DNA of 64,000 bases from Gautieria morchelliformis (lineage: Eukaryota > Basidiomycota > Agaricomycetes > Gomphales > Gomphaceae). This document shows, in pieces, positions 21,999-31,639 of this stretch; position 1 is the first letter of the stretch, and every line of letters starts with the position of its first letter. The notes below the pieces were generated by a model. It was not told the origin of the DNA, did not search any database, and worked only from the letters and a program-made list of their open reading frames with translations. The stretch spans positions 124,001 to 188,000 of the forward strand of contig WHVA01000004.1 in the NCBI GenBank assembly GCA_015179125.1, in the 5' to 3' direction. Position numbers and translations under genes: made by a program.

Positions 21999-23401
21999 TG
22001 TGTGAGAACCGTTGCTAATGAAAAGCCTCGCGAAAAAAGGATTAAAATCGCTTTAAAACCCTGTTTTCCCAGCTGATAGTAGCTAATACACGTGGCTATT
22101 GTTGGGAGAACTCTATTCAAATATTCCTTGAATTTCCTCTTATTTTTTCGCCATTTAACTTGGCTTCCCTGGCTCAAAAACTCCTTATTCTGTCAGGCAG
22201 AGTTATGAACCCACGCACGTCCACAACTCTGCCACAGCCGCTCAGTTTCAAACTCCGACCGGAGTTTCCCACGAACCGTAAACTCGGAGTTGCAGGCACT
22301 CAAGCACCTACAACCCCGGCACCTTGGCTCACTCAAACTCAGCCACTGAGACTGAACCGCTTACACAAGCCTGTGCAATTCAAACCCAGCGGGCACATGA
22401 CTTGCACCATAGCAACCATGGCTGTGCAAGGCTGCGTACAAAGTCACACAAAGATGTACAAAGCCAAAACTAGGGTGCAGGTTTGATAAAGCCTATTGGA
22501 TGAAGGATCCTCCAAACGCAACGCTACGACACCAAATAGGCCCCTTGATGTCATAGCGGCTGTGTAAGGCTGTGCAAACCAGGGAAGGTGATTGGCTATC
22601 TATTTCCAATTCCTTTGCACAAACACGCCGCAATAGTTACGAGGGTGTGTTTCAGCAGTGCAAATATTTACTTATGACATCACTCGCCTAATAGATAGAA
22701 GAACCCCATTTTACGTAATCCTGTGTATTTTACAATATAAAAGGAGGCCATTCTGACCTCCTTGAATCATCATTCAAGCAATCTACCCATCTTCTATCCT
22801 ACACGTGACCTCGTGTGACTTGCATCTTACTAAGCTGCTAATCCCAGCTAGGGTTATTCACTTACTTTAGTGTCTAATTCCTTGTTAAGTAGTTACTTTA
22901 CTGCTTAGCCACTTGGACTAATCCTCCGGGTGTAATTCTACAGAGTGAGTCTGTCAATTGAAAGTCTTGCCATTCGCACTCCAATACCCGAGACGATCTA
23001 GTCAGTCAATTTTCCTGATTAGAGACTTTCACAAGTCGCTTTGTTCACAAAACTCGTCCCTCGTTTTATTGCTGTGCGCTGGTAGATTATCAGGGCAGTC
23101 CATTTATAAACTCGCCTGCTAAGTACATTCCTTTATATTTTGGAATACGCTTGGACCCCGATAGTGTCCTTGAACCTACATTCTTTTAGTTTATTGTTCA
23201 GTGCTGCTAAGAAACGTATTGCCTTCCATCCGTATTAACTTGGACTAGTTCTTACGTGGATTGCAACCAAGGTACAAATATTAAATTATTTCCGGAGTTG
23301 TGCTGCAGCATTGTTTAATATTCTTTGAGTCTCGTAAACGACACGTTCTGATAGATTGAAGTGTTAGCAATAACACCAAAGTCTTGAAGGGTTCCAAAAC
23401 A
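21999..23401 (+). mobile_element. Solo LTR, family L2, copy 2 (1403 bp, plus)
   Basis: Begins TGTGTGAGAACC and ends GGTTCCAAAACA; flanked by GATCC at 21994-21998 and 23402-23406. The insertion cut the RT gene; removal of the LTR and one GATCC restores the reading TGRI-RPSK across the site. TATA-like AATATAAAAGGAGG at about 22733, then a pyrimidine-rich region. Same family as the LTR at 19493-21024, opposite orientation. Confidence 0.9.
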
Positions 23402-23406
23402 GATCC

Positions 23407-24268
23407 GCCCCTCCAAGTCACCCATGGCATCCCTGGTGTTCTTCATCAAGAAGAAGGACGGCTCACTCAGACTTGTGCAGGATTACCGGGCCTTGAATGC
23501 GATCAGGATCAAGAACCGGTACCCAATTCCACTCATTTCCGAACTAATCACACACCTCCACGGGGCAAGGTACTTCACTAAGCTGGATGTCCGCTGGGGC
23601 TTCAATAATGTTCGGATCCGGGAGGGAGACGAGTGGAAGGCCGCATTCCGCACCAACCGAGGACTCTTTGAGCCACAGGTCATGTTCTTCGGCCTCACCA
23701 ACAGTCCCGCCACATTCCAGACGATGATGAATGACATTTTTCGTGACATGATAGCAGAAGGGGTTGTCTGCATCTACCTTGATGACATCCTCATCATCTT
23801 GACAAAAACAATGTCAGAACATCGGGAGGTTGTACGGAGAGTGCTGGAACGGCTCCGGGAATACAACCTGTGTCTCAAGCCGGAAAAGTGCGAATTTGAG
23901 CGGACGCGGATAGAGTATCTTGGGGTGATTGTGTCGGAAGGAAAGGTGGAAATGGACCCAGTCAAAGTTTCCGGTGTATTGGATTGGCCTGTGCCCCAGA
24001 ACAAGAAAGAGGTCCAGTCCTTCATTGGGTTTGTCAATTTCTACCAGCGGTTCATCAAGGACTTCTCCTGCCACGCTCGTGCCCTCTTCAACCTCACCAA
24101 GAAGAAGGTTGGATGGCAGTGGGGAGGGCCGGAACAGGCCTCCTTTGACAAACTCAAAGAGCTGATCATTTCCGCCTCGGTCCTGATCTTTCCCGATGAC
24201 TCCTGCCCTTATCGAGTCGAGGCGGATTCTTCAAACACAGCTACCGGAGCGGTCGTGGTGGTAGCCAG
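23407..24268 (+). pseudogene. Gypsy reverse transcriptase and start of RNase H
   Basis: Open frame of about 287 codons. RT blocks are complete from MASLVFFIKKKDGSLRLVQD through YFTKLDVRWGFNNVRIREGD, FGLTNSPATFQ and the catalytic VCIYLDDILI to EVQSFIGFVNFYQRFI. RNase H starts with YRVEADSSNTATGAV and is cut there by the junction with inverted integrase. The usual LDLRWGY/AYNN block reads VRWGFNNV. Part of a dead element. Confidence 0.85.
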
Positions 24269-24269
24269 C

Positions 24270-24600
24270 TTTATGCCGAGCAGGCGGTAGAGCTCCCGAG
24301 TCAGTTCCGCGACAAACTGCGGACCTCGGTCGGAAACAACTTGCTTCGGGAGCCCATGCAACTTCCAGACATGTGCAAGGAACAGGCGGGCCGCTCCGGG
24401 GGCTGTGATCGTCATGTGTGTTGGAATGAAGTGGGACACCCTGCTTACCGAATCCACGACGTTCATGATCGTGTCGTAGCCATGAGACTCTGGGAGTTCA
24501 ATGATGAAGTCGACACTGATGGTGTCCCAGCGGGATTTGGGAATCCGGAGCGGAACAAGTTCTCCGACGGGCGGATGTCGTTGCACTTTGGTTCGGACAC
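24270..24600 (-). pseudogene. Gypsy integrase core fragment, inverted
   Basis: Minus-strand integrase core: QRHPPVGELVPLRIP, WDTISVDFIIELPES with the first catalytic Asp, and HGLPKQVVSDRGPQFV with the second. The fragment ends at GIKLA, just before the block that would hold the third acid (Glu). It is joined tail to tail with the RNase H start of the plus-strand part, so the 3' half of this element, or of a sister copy, was inverted. Confidence 0.8.
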
Positions 24601-25944
24601 AAAAGGTACCTCTATGGCGCTACTGTGAGCAATGCTCACGTGCGCTCGCACATTTAATTTTATTCCAGGGCTCTGGCGTCTACGCTTGGACCTCAAAGTT
24701 CAATTATCTTGGTGTCTATGATCTCGGCCTTGGAAAGCCCCTAATGTTCCAGATGCATCACGAATGTCAGTCCTCATGCACATGCATAATCACTGGCAGT
24801 GCGCAATCCACATGATTGCACGACGCCAATTACAGGGCGCTGTCTCGTCCTATTACATAAATAAATCAGGCTCCGTTGCAGAGTCTGGCACCCTGATCCG
24901 AATCATGAACTCGAATGGCCAGGGTCAGGAACTAGCGCTGGGGGATCGATCCGAATCGAGATGTGGCGGTGGCGGTGTGATCCGACAAGAACAAAGTCAG
25001 TACTTTGCGCGGCGTGTGGCAAACGACCTGTGCGGTAAACTGACCTACAGACTCAGACTCGGAACTACAACTGCAGTTATTCATCTGAATTAGTAGGAAA
25101 CAAGTTACAACTTGAATTTGAGCACAAGCGAAAGACAAAGGATCGTAACGGTCAACAATAACATTACTTGTTACCATCCTTTGTCTTTCGATAACGTCTC
25201 AGCAGGCTTCGCTAACACAGAATTGTTGTCTCGGTCTCACACCTAAATTTAGCAGATGTTAACAGATGACTCGCACCTAGCGTATTTAGTAGTACACGAT
25301 ACACGATACACCCACCCGACAGCCTGGCCCCACCCCCGTCTATACGTAGTCTAGTCGAGCCGCGACGGCGGCACTCCCCTCCCCTCCCCACCTGAAACGA
25401 ATACCGACGACCCCCCAGCCACGGCACCAACCCAGAATCACATAACGCTCCCGATGCTTTCAAGTTGCTCTACGCCTCCTACTTCATACATCATACGCAT
25501 ACACCCACACACCCCACGCCTCCCAAGCCTTAGTAAATGTGCCTAATGCCACTGCACAGGCACCAAACTCGGCATCCCCGCACCAGCCCGAGGCAGGACC
25601 CACTCCGGGACCCACACTCACACTAGGACCCAACATAGGACCTGTGATCGTGACAGCCCGCGGCGTAGGCGCAGCGGGGGGCGATTGTGTTCGAGCTGTG
25701 GATCGGGGTTGTGTCTGCATGTGGGTGCGGAGGCGGCGACCCCATGGCCGGGTAGGCATGGGCGTGCTGCGTGGGCGTGGGCGGGGGGAGCATGTGTGAG
25801 TGGGGTGGGGTACGCGTTGGGCATAGGCGCCGGTCCGTCGCAGTTCCAGTTCACGAGTGGCGTGGCGGGCAGGTGCACGAAGACGCGGCTCATGCATTTG
25901 CTGACGTGGCGGCGGCGGGGTTTGGGGGCCTCTGTGAGGGGGGC

Positions 25945-25990
25945 CCGGTAAGGGTAAGGGTAAGGGTAAGGGTAAGGGTAAGGGTAAGGG
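25945..25990 (+). repeat. (GGGTAA)n microsatellite, about 7 units
   Basis: GGTAAG units in direct tandem inside copy B of the GC-rich half. Copies A, C and D have only one or two such units at the same place, so the array expanded in B. It is not the TTAGGG telomere unit on either strand. Confidence 0.9.
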
Positions 25991-26206
25991 TGCGGTGGCG
26001 GCGACGGTGGTGGGCGCGGGTAATGGGGCTTGCGGGGCGTGTGTGGCACGTGGGTGCAGCTGTAGTTGTTGTGGGTGGTGGTGGCATGTGGGTGTAGGGG
26101 TGCAGGGATGAACGGGATGACATGCGCACGTGCTCATGTGCGTCGCGTACGTGGCTACCAGGCGAGACATACAGCATCTCCAAGACAAATCGACGTTGGT
26201 CGCGCT

Positions 26207-26690
26207 CTACAGCCCCAGCCCCAGGCCCCTGCGCTGCTTCGCGGAGGCTCGTCCCCTGACCCCGCCGCGCCAATCGCGCACACGCGCCCCCCCGCCGACA
26301 TGAAACTCGCGCTCGACCGCAACGCTGAACTCCCACGCGGGCACTGTCTTCAAGAATGTCTTGGGGGGTTGGTGTCGTCGCGCATGCGCCCGCCTTTGAG
26401 CACGCGCACGGCGCCCATCCCCGCCCCAGAAAAACGCGCGCTCCTGCATACCGAACCACGCGGTCGTCCCGCCCCACACGTCGCAGCCGCGCTCTCGCTC
26501 CAGGGGCCTATTCTTCTCGAGCTCGCACCGGGCACACACCTCGCACGGGCAGTGCGCGTCCTCCGTGGGGAAGGCCCCCGTGTCGCGGTGGGCGTGTGGG
26601 TCGTGCGGGAAGGGCCCCCTGCGGGCTGGGAGGGCGGTGCAGGACATGAGGGGCGGGAGGGTGGAGTCTAGGGAGCAGCGAGTGGCCCTC
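26207..26690 (-). CDS. Conserved Cys/His-containing ORF in the GC-rich repeat (copy B), unrecognised
   Basis: Same conserved frame as in copies A and C: FPHDPHAHRDTGAFPTEDAH, then CPCEVCARCELEKNRPLERE. Downstream TFLKTVPAWEFSVAVE and EFHVGGG are also kept. This copy has C-P-C-E-V-C-A-R-C where C has CPCEAWAMGELE, so only two of the cysteines are shared. A minus-strand upstream piece (26940-26700, with FPLHINSPTTLDDAF) could be a further exon. No family recognised. Confidence 0.35.
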
Positions 26691-28277
26691 GGTAAGCGAC
26701 ATGAGGGACTAGGCAAGTGGACGTACCATCCACGTCTCCAGGGTCTGTGTTCGTGTCTGGGTCTGGGTCATGCTGGCGGATGGATGGATGGCGAGACGTG
26801 GTGGAGAAGGCAGTAAACGCGTCATCCAGGGTGGTCGGGCTGTTTATATGCAAAGGGAAATACCATACATTCCGCTCGTTCCTCTTTCTGGCCTTTTCTA
26901 TACCCGGCACATACACACACACCCCACCACTGGCAGACACACCGGAAACATCATGATAAGTTCATGTCCGTGCGCTGGAGAGGATGGGGGGTGATAAGAA
27001 GCCTGGGAGGGGAGGCTGTTAGTGTCATGTGAGGGGAGGTGAACTGGGTTTTGGAGTGGATGGGTAAAACGCATGGTGATGCTGTGAAACATGAGGGAAT
27101 AGAGGGAGGACATGTGCGTACCATGCAACGGCGACGCCAGGGTTTGTCCGTGTCTGTGTCTGTGTCCGTGTCATGTCATGCACCGGTGTGCATGTTTGTC
27201 TTTGTTTGGCTGGTTCCTGATCCACGCACGACGGAACCTCACCTCGCTCAGGATTATCAGTATCCGGTGTTTGAAATGGGGATGTGCTGTGTATGTCGAT
27301 AATGTTGCTTATATTTAGCTCTGGAGCCAACCAGTTACCAAGGGAGCTGACATGCTTCATGACAGCTACCCATTTTTCTGATCTGAATTATCGAATGACT
27401 GGGCGTCAAATACCATTTATTCTTGCTAGTGCCACTGTCGTCATTCTAATAATAGCATACTAGATAAAACAACAAACACGTTGCAGATCACATGGGTTTT
27501 CCCAGGCCACCCAGGCACAGCTCGACATCACCGTCACAGTGGGTACACTGAATGCACAATATCGCGGCTACGATGTCGTTGTGCCTCATGTCGAAATTCG
27601 ATGGTCTCTTGATATGACCTCTTCCCACGTCAGGAAGTGTCGCCAAAATGAGAAATTTCTGCTGTCGCTATATCCAACAACATTGACACGAGCTAGTATG
27701 CCTGCAGAGCCCATCCAACGTCACTTTAGAATCACAGACACATGCAGACGCTGGCGACTGAGCTGGACAGCAGAGATGTCTCATATCATCTCGCTTTCTT
27801 GTGTGCCCATCTTTATAAGTAACACCGGATTGGCTTCATCTTAATGGCCATCAGTGAGCTTTGTTGCAGTTGATTTTCATGTGTTGTTATGCTGACACTG
27901 CACTTGAAGTCGTCAATGAGTGCCAAGTGCGCTTACATGACGTCAAGTTTTATATGCATTTTCGAGACCATTCGGCGGATGTAATAACCAGGTCCTGGCA
28001 AGAACCTAAGGCTCAATTACTCGCCCGAGCGGATCACTGTATCAGATGCTTCGACCTTGTATTAACTTTTTTACATGTGATGTTCTTCTATCAGACCTGC
28101 CTACCTTGCAAATTGTGCCATGCTTCGCACTGATGGAATGTTCCAAATATCGGTTGACCTGGAAGCACCCATGGCGAGAATCTTATATAGGCACCTTGTG
28201 CGATCTGTTACTCCAACCCCACATCGCTACGCACAAATTAGTCCCTCATCTGGATTCCAGTCTTTCGTTCTTATATC

Positions 28278-30065
28278 ATGTCTCAGGCGGACCCCTTGGC
28301 TGAAATCCAGGAGTTATCAGACTTGTACGTACTTACCACACTGAGTGAGATGCAGAAGAACTTACCTGAACTAGCTTTGCGCTCAACTCTACCATCGTCG
28401 CAGCCCTTGGTAGCGTACATATCCCCTATCTAATTCCATGATTTCCATAGCCTGTTATCCAGCACTGCTTATTTACGACACTCTTCTCACTTTGCCATCT
28501 GAAATCAAGCACATTTGGTGCAAGACCATCAAAATCGGCACTGTTCTCTATTTACTCGCTCGTTACCTGAGCTTGGGTTCTTTTCTTGTTGCCATATATG
28601 GCAATTTATCTACTCTGTCCCTTGATTATGACAATGCTCTCATGTATAACACCCTTACTGATTGGATTGAGTATCTAGTATGACTTGCATTCTTTATGAA
28701 GAAGCAACCTAGAGACTCATATATTCAAAGGAAATGTAATACTCTAACTCACCTAGTTGATGCTTTAGCAGTTCCTGGTCTGATTGGTGTACAGGGTGAA
28801 TGATTATACCCATATATTTCTCAGGCAGAAGGATCAACACATTTTATTATCTAGGCCTTCTGCTAGCTCGCACCTATGCTATTTCCCTGAAGAATCAAAG
28901 AGTTTTGGGTGTTCTTGGATTGCTTATTCTTGGTGCTATTATCAGTCAAGTGGTATGTCCCTGTGCAGACTTTCTATAAATAGCATAAATTCATTTCACT
29001 GCATATAGTATGTGTCTGTTTTGGGCAACTGCAATCCAACTAGTTTACAAATTAATACAATGAATATGTCAGTACTGAGTAGGACTTTCTGTTTAGGTTT
29101 ATACTAACAAATTATTCAGGTGTAAGATCTAGGGGTCTGTATTTGTCTGATTGTCTCTGAATACCATTGACAGTGAATATCATCAATGACATTACTGTAA
29201 TCCTTTTTGACACTGGAGTGGCGATTGTAACCATTCTAAGCTCATCAAACTCTGAGGCTTTGGTGGAAAGGTGAGATTTGGGATAAGAAATCTCTCATTA
29301 GTCTTGTGATTTACCAAAGTGAGCATACAACATATTGCTTATATATATGAACATATCACTAATCTACAGGTAAGGCTGTGTCAGATATGGGTATGGAACA
29401 TTATTCCTATGATATTGCATATGTTGATTCATATTTAGATTTGTGCTTACAATTACTGTGGCTAATGCTGTCACAACTGAGGTATTGTTACTTATAATGC
29501 CATTGAGCTTTGAGGGCTTACTCAGTCTTCTTTTACATTTCAGGTATTCAGGGTATGTAATACATTGATCATGATAAAAGAATGGCTAACTTCAGCTGCT
29601 TTATGGCATAAAGCCAAGCCTTCGAGGCATGTTAGACTACCTTCAGAACAGGTACTTCCCACCAATTTAAGAAGAAATACATGATTGTACTAAAAGGGCA
29701 TAACCAGCTTATCAGTAATTATTATCTGCCGGTTCCATCTAACTCTCAAAGAGAGATACAGTGGACTTAACAGCCCCTCATTACACTCTCTTTCATTCTC
29801 CAGCTTCCAGGCAGCCAGACAAAGTGTTCACAATGCTATAGTGGCTGAATTTGGGAACCCTCACTTGAGCTGGGAGGATTTTAATGCTGAGAATTTGGAG
29901 GACAATGTGGCTGATCAGGAAGGCAAGCAGTCACCTGAAGAGGCTGGTTCAGATGGGATAGAGTTGGGTGAGTTTCCTCACACGACTGCATGTCCTGGAG
30001 ATGCAGAACTGGCTGGGCAGATTGCCTCTGGTGAGCAGTTAGTGTCTCTTTCAGGCACTGGTTAA
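28278..30065 (+). CDS. DUF6533-type membrane protein gene, paralogue B, multi-exon
   Basis: Same gene as at 15913-17721. First ATG exon at 28278 (MSQADPLAEIQ). DUF6533 core at 28440-28620: ACYPALLIYDTLLTLPSEIK, VLYLLARYLSLGSFLVAIYG. Next exons near 28855-28950 (LLLARTYAISLKNQRVLGVL), 29170-29290, 29420-29540, and the last exon to 30065 with RQSVHNAIVAEFGNPHLSW and the acidic tail. In the exon at 29220-29290 the copy has lost bases against A and C (SSIQTL is not read through), so this paralogue may be damaged. The spacing of the blocks is the same in all copies. Confidence 0.5.
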
Positions 30066-30498
30066 TGGTTCAGTAGGATCTGGAAGAATGACAGAGGCTT
30101 AATGACCGCATCCAAGCTAATGCATCATAGCCATGATTCCAATACAGACCCACTGGCAGAGCCACACGGAGCAACTTACATCAACCTACCTTTCTAATTT
30201 ATTGCAGCACTTGGAATTTGGTCGCCATAGGAGATGTGGCTATATGCTCAATCTGGCCAACCCATACCATCAAAAAACCACTAGATACATATATATTCTG
30301 TGCTGTTTTGAATTTGACTTTGTCCATATTTTATTATTACTTGTGTGCAGATTCAAGAATTGCATCCTGAGGAATATGCAGGGATGGCCTCGGGAGACAA
30401 ACTGCATGCAGTGTGTGCAGGTATGCATGCCTGGGATACTGATCCTGTGTGAAGTACACACTTAGTTATGTTAATTTGTAAACACTATGAAACAGCAT

Positions 30499-30690
30499 AC
30501 ATCCTTACACATCAAGCCAACTTACATCAGGGCTGAGCATGCATTAGAGCCCGTTCGACTACGGAATCATATGGAATCACACACCCAAAATGAGATAATG
30601 TTGATTCCAGATGATTCCGAAAATTGCGTGAGATTGTGTGACCGTTCGGCTGACACAATTGCGGAAATTGGTAACTTCTGCTATTGCAAT
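30499..30690. other. Short unassigned spacer
   Basis: Holds two similar stretches in direct orientation, CCCGTTCGACTACGG near 30551 and ACCGTTCGGCTGAC near 30642. They might be ends of a small DNA element but do not form a convincing terminal inverted repeat. No gene seen. Confidence 0.25.
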
Positions 30691-30699
30691 TTTCATAGG

Positions 30700-31446
30700 T
30701 AAGTTGGAATTCTGGTTCTGACCAGAATTCCTCTTTATTTTGAAAACCGACCATGATCCCGTACTCCTTTGTGTTCAGCAGATATCTCAGAATTCTCTTA
30801 GCAGCTTCCCAATGCGTGACATTGGGTTTCGAGGAGTACTGCGTGCATTTGTTGACTGCGAACGATATGTCTGGTCGTGTGGCGACGGCGCAGTAGTTTA
30901 GGCTCCCGATGATCGATGTGTACGTGAAGTCTATGACGTCAGATGGGTTGGTGGAGGCTCGTAGCTCGACGGTGTGATCCATAGGTGAGTTTACCATGTG
31001 TCCTAGTGTGATGTCGAATCACTTTACAATGGTGTTTATGAACGCCAGCTGTGATATGTGGATCGTTCCAAGGTCTCGGTTTCTGATGATTTGTATGCCG
31101 AGGAGTCGCGTTGGATCCCCGAGGTCCTGTATGTCGAAGCTGCCTTTGATGTCTGCCACCATTTTCTCCATCGCGGCTGATGAAGTCGATGCTAGGAGTC
31201 CATCATCAACCTACCATCCCGCTACCTCGACACTTCCTCCCTCCCCGAATCTGAAAATACTGTTTTGTCCGCCTCTCCTGCCTTAAACCCCATCTTTTCC
31301 ATTTCCCTCTTCAACGTTCCGTGCCAAACTCTTCCCGACTGCTTTAGCCCATATATTCCTTTCTTCAATCTGCATACCATGTTCTCCTTGTAAAGGATGT
31401 CGATCGTAAGACCTTGTATCACAAGGGCACTACAGAACTTGACCAA
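30700..31446 (-). pseudogene. Ty1/Copia reverse transcriptase fragment
   Basis: Minus-strand Copia RT/RNase H linker: VCRLKKGIYGLKQSGRVWH with KREMEKMGFKAGEADKTVF, the catalytic region read as W-stop-VDDGLLAS, LGDPTRLLGIQI, YTSIIGSLNYCAVATRPDIS with FAVNKCTQYSS and THWEAAKRILRYLLNTKEYG. The Tyr of YVDD is a TAG. Frame breaks lie near 31230 and 30997. No LTRs found for it; it abuts the short LTR at 31473-31603. Confidence 0.8.
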
Positions 31447-31472
31447 TGAGTGGTATTCTGAATGCTACGTAG

Positions 31473-31603
31473 TGACAGGTAAGAGTAAGATGCGATGGGG
31501 ACCGCTAGCCGGTTCCCACGCATAAACTATACAGTGGGTCCCTAAGGGGCCCACTGGAATTATGTAATAACTATTGTACATGTAGATACATGGGTTATTT
31601 ACA
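31473..31603 (-). mobile_element. Short 3' LTR (about 131 bp) of the Gypsy with extra ORF
   Basis: On the minus strand begins TGTAAATAACCCATG right after the purine run GAGGGGGAGGG and reaches TTACCTGTCA, which would give TG/CA ends and a length of 131 bp. It may instead be a truncated LTR, since Copia sequence starts about 30 bases further. The matching 5' LTR was not found in the window. Confidence 0.55.
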
Positions 31604-31614
31604 CCCTCCCCCTC
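31604..31614 (-). other. Polypurine tract
   Basis: GAGGGGGAGGG on the minus strand, directly before the LTR start TGTAAATA and about 25 bases after the stop codons of the extra ORF. This places that ORF inside the LTR element. Confidence 0.7.
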
Positions 31615-31639
31615 TATAGACAACTATAGGGGTTAACTA

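Larger units (their letters stand above)
19133..24600 (+). mobile_element. Ty3/Gypsy element, nested and rearranged
   Basis: Plus-strand Gypsy remnant with gag tail, protease, RT and start of RNase H, interrupted by two solo LTRs (19493-21024 and 21999-23401) and ending in an inverted integrase fragment (24600-24270). No LTR of its own is seen at either end: the left end abuts the glycosyltransferase pseudogene, the right end abuts repeat copy B. Confidence 0.8.
24603..30498 (+). repeat. Segmental repeat copy B, complete
   Basis: Starts AAAGGTACCTCTATGGCGC and runs through the GC-rich half (to 26690) and the DUF6533 half (to about 30498, last shared block CACTATGAAACAGCAT) without interruption. 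It is the only fully continuous copy together with C and so shows the original order of the repeat. Region 27000-28270 has no gene that I can name. Confidence 0.85.

Noticed and set aside
25945..25990. Telomere-like array
   Set aside because: The unit is GGGTAA, not TTAGGG or its complement, and it grew inside a repeat copy.
30551..30665. Possible miniature transposon ends
   Set aside because: The similar stretches are in direct and not inverted orientation and there is no target duplication.
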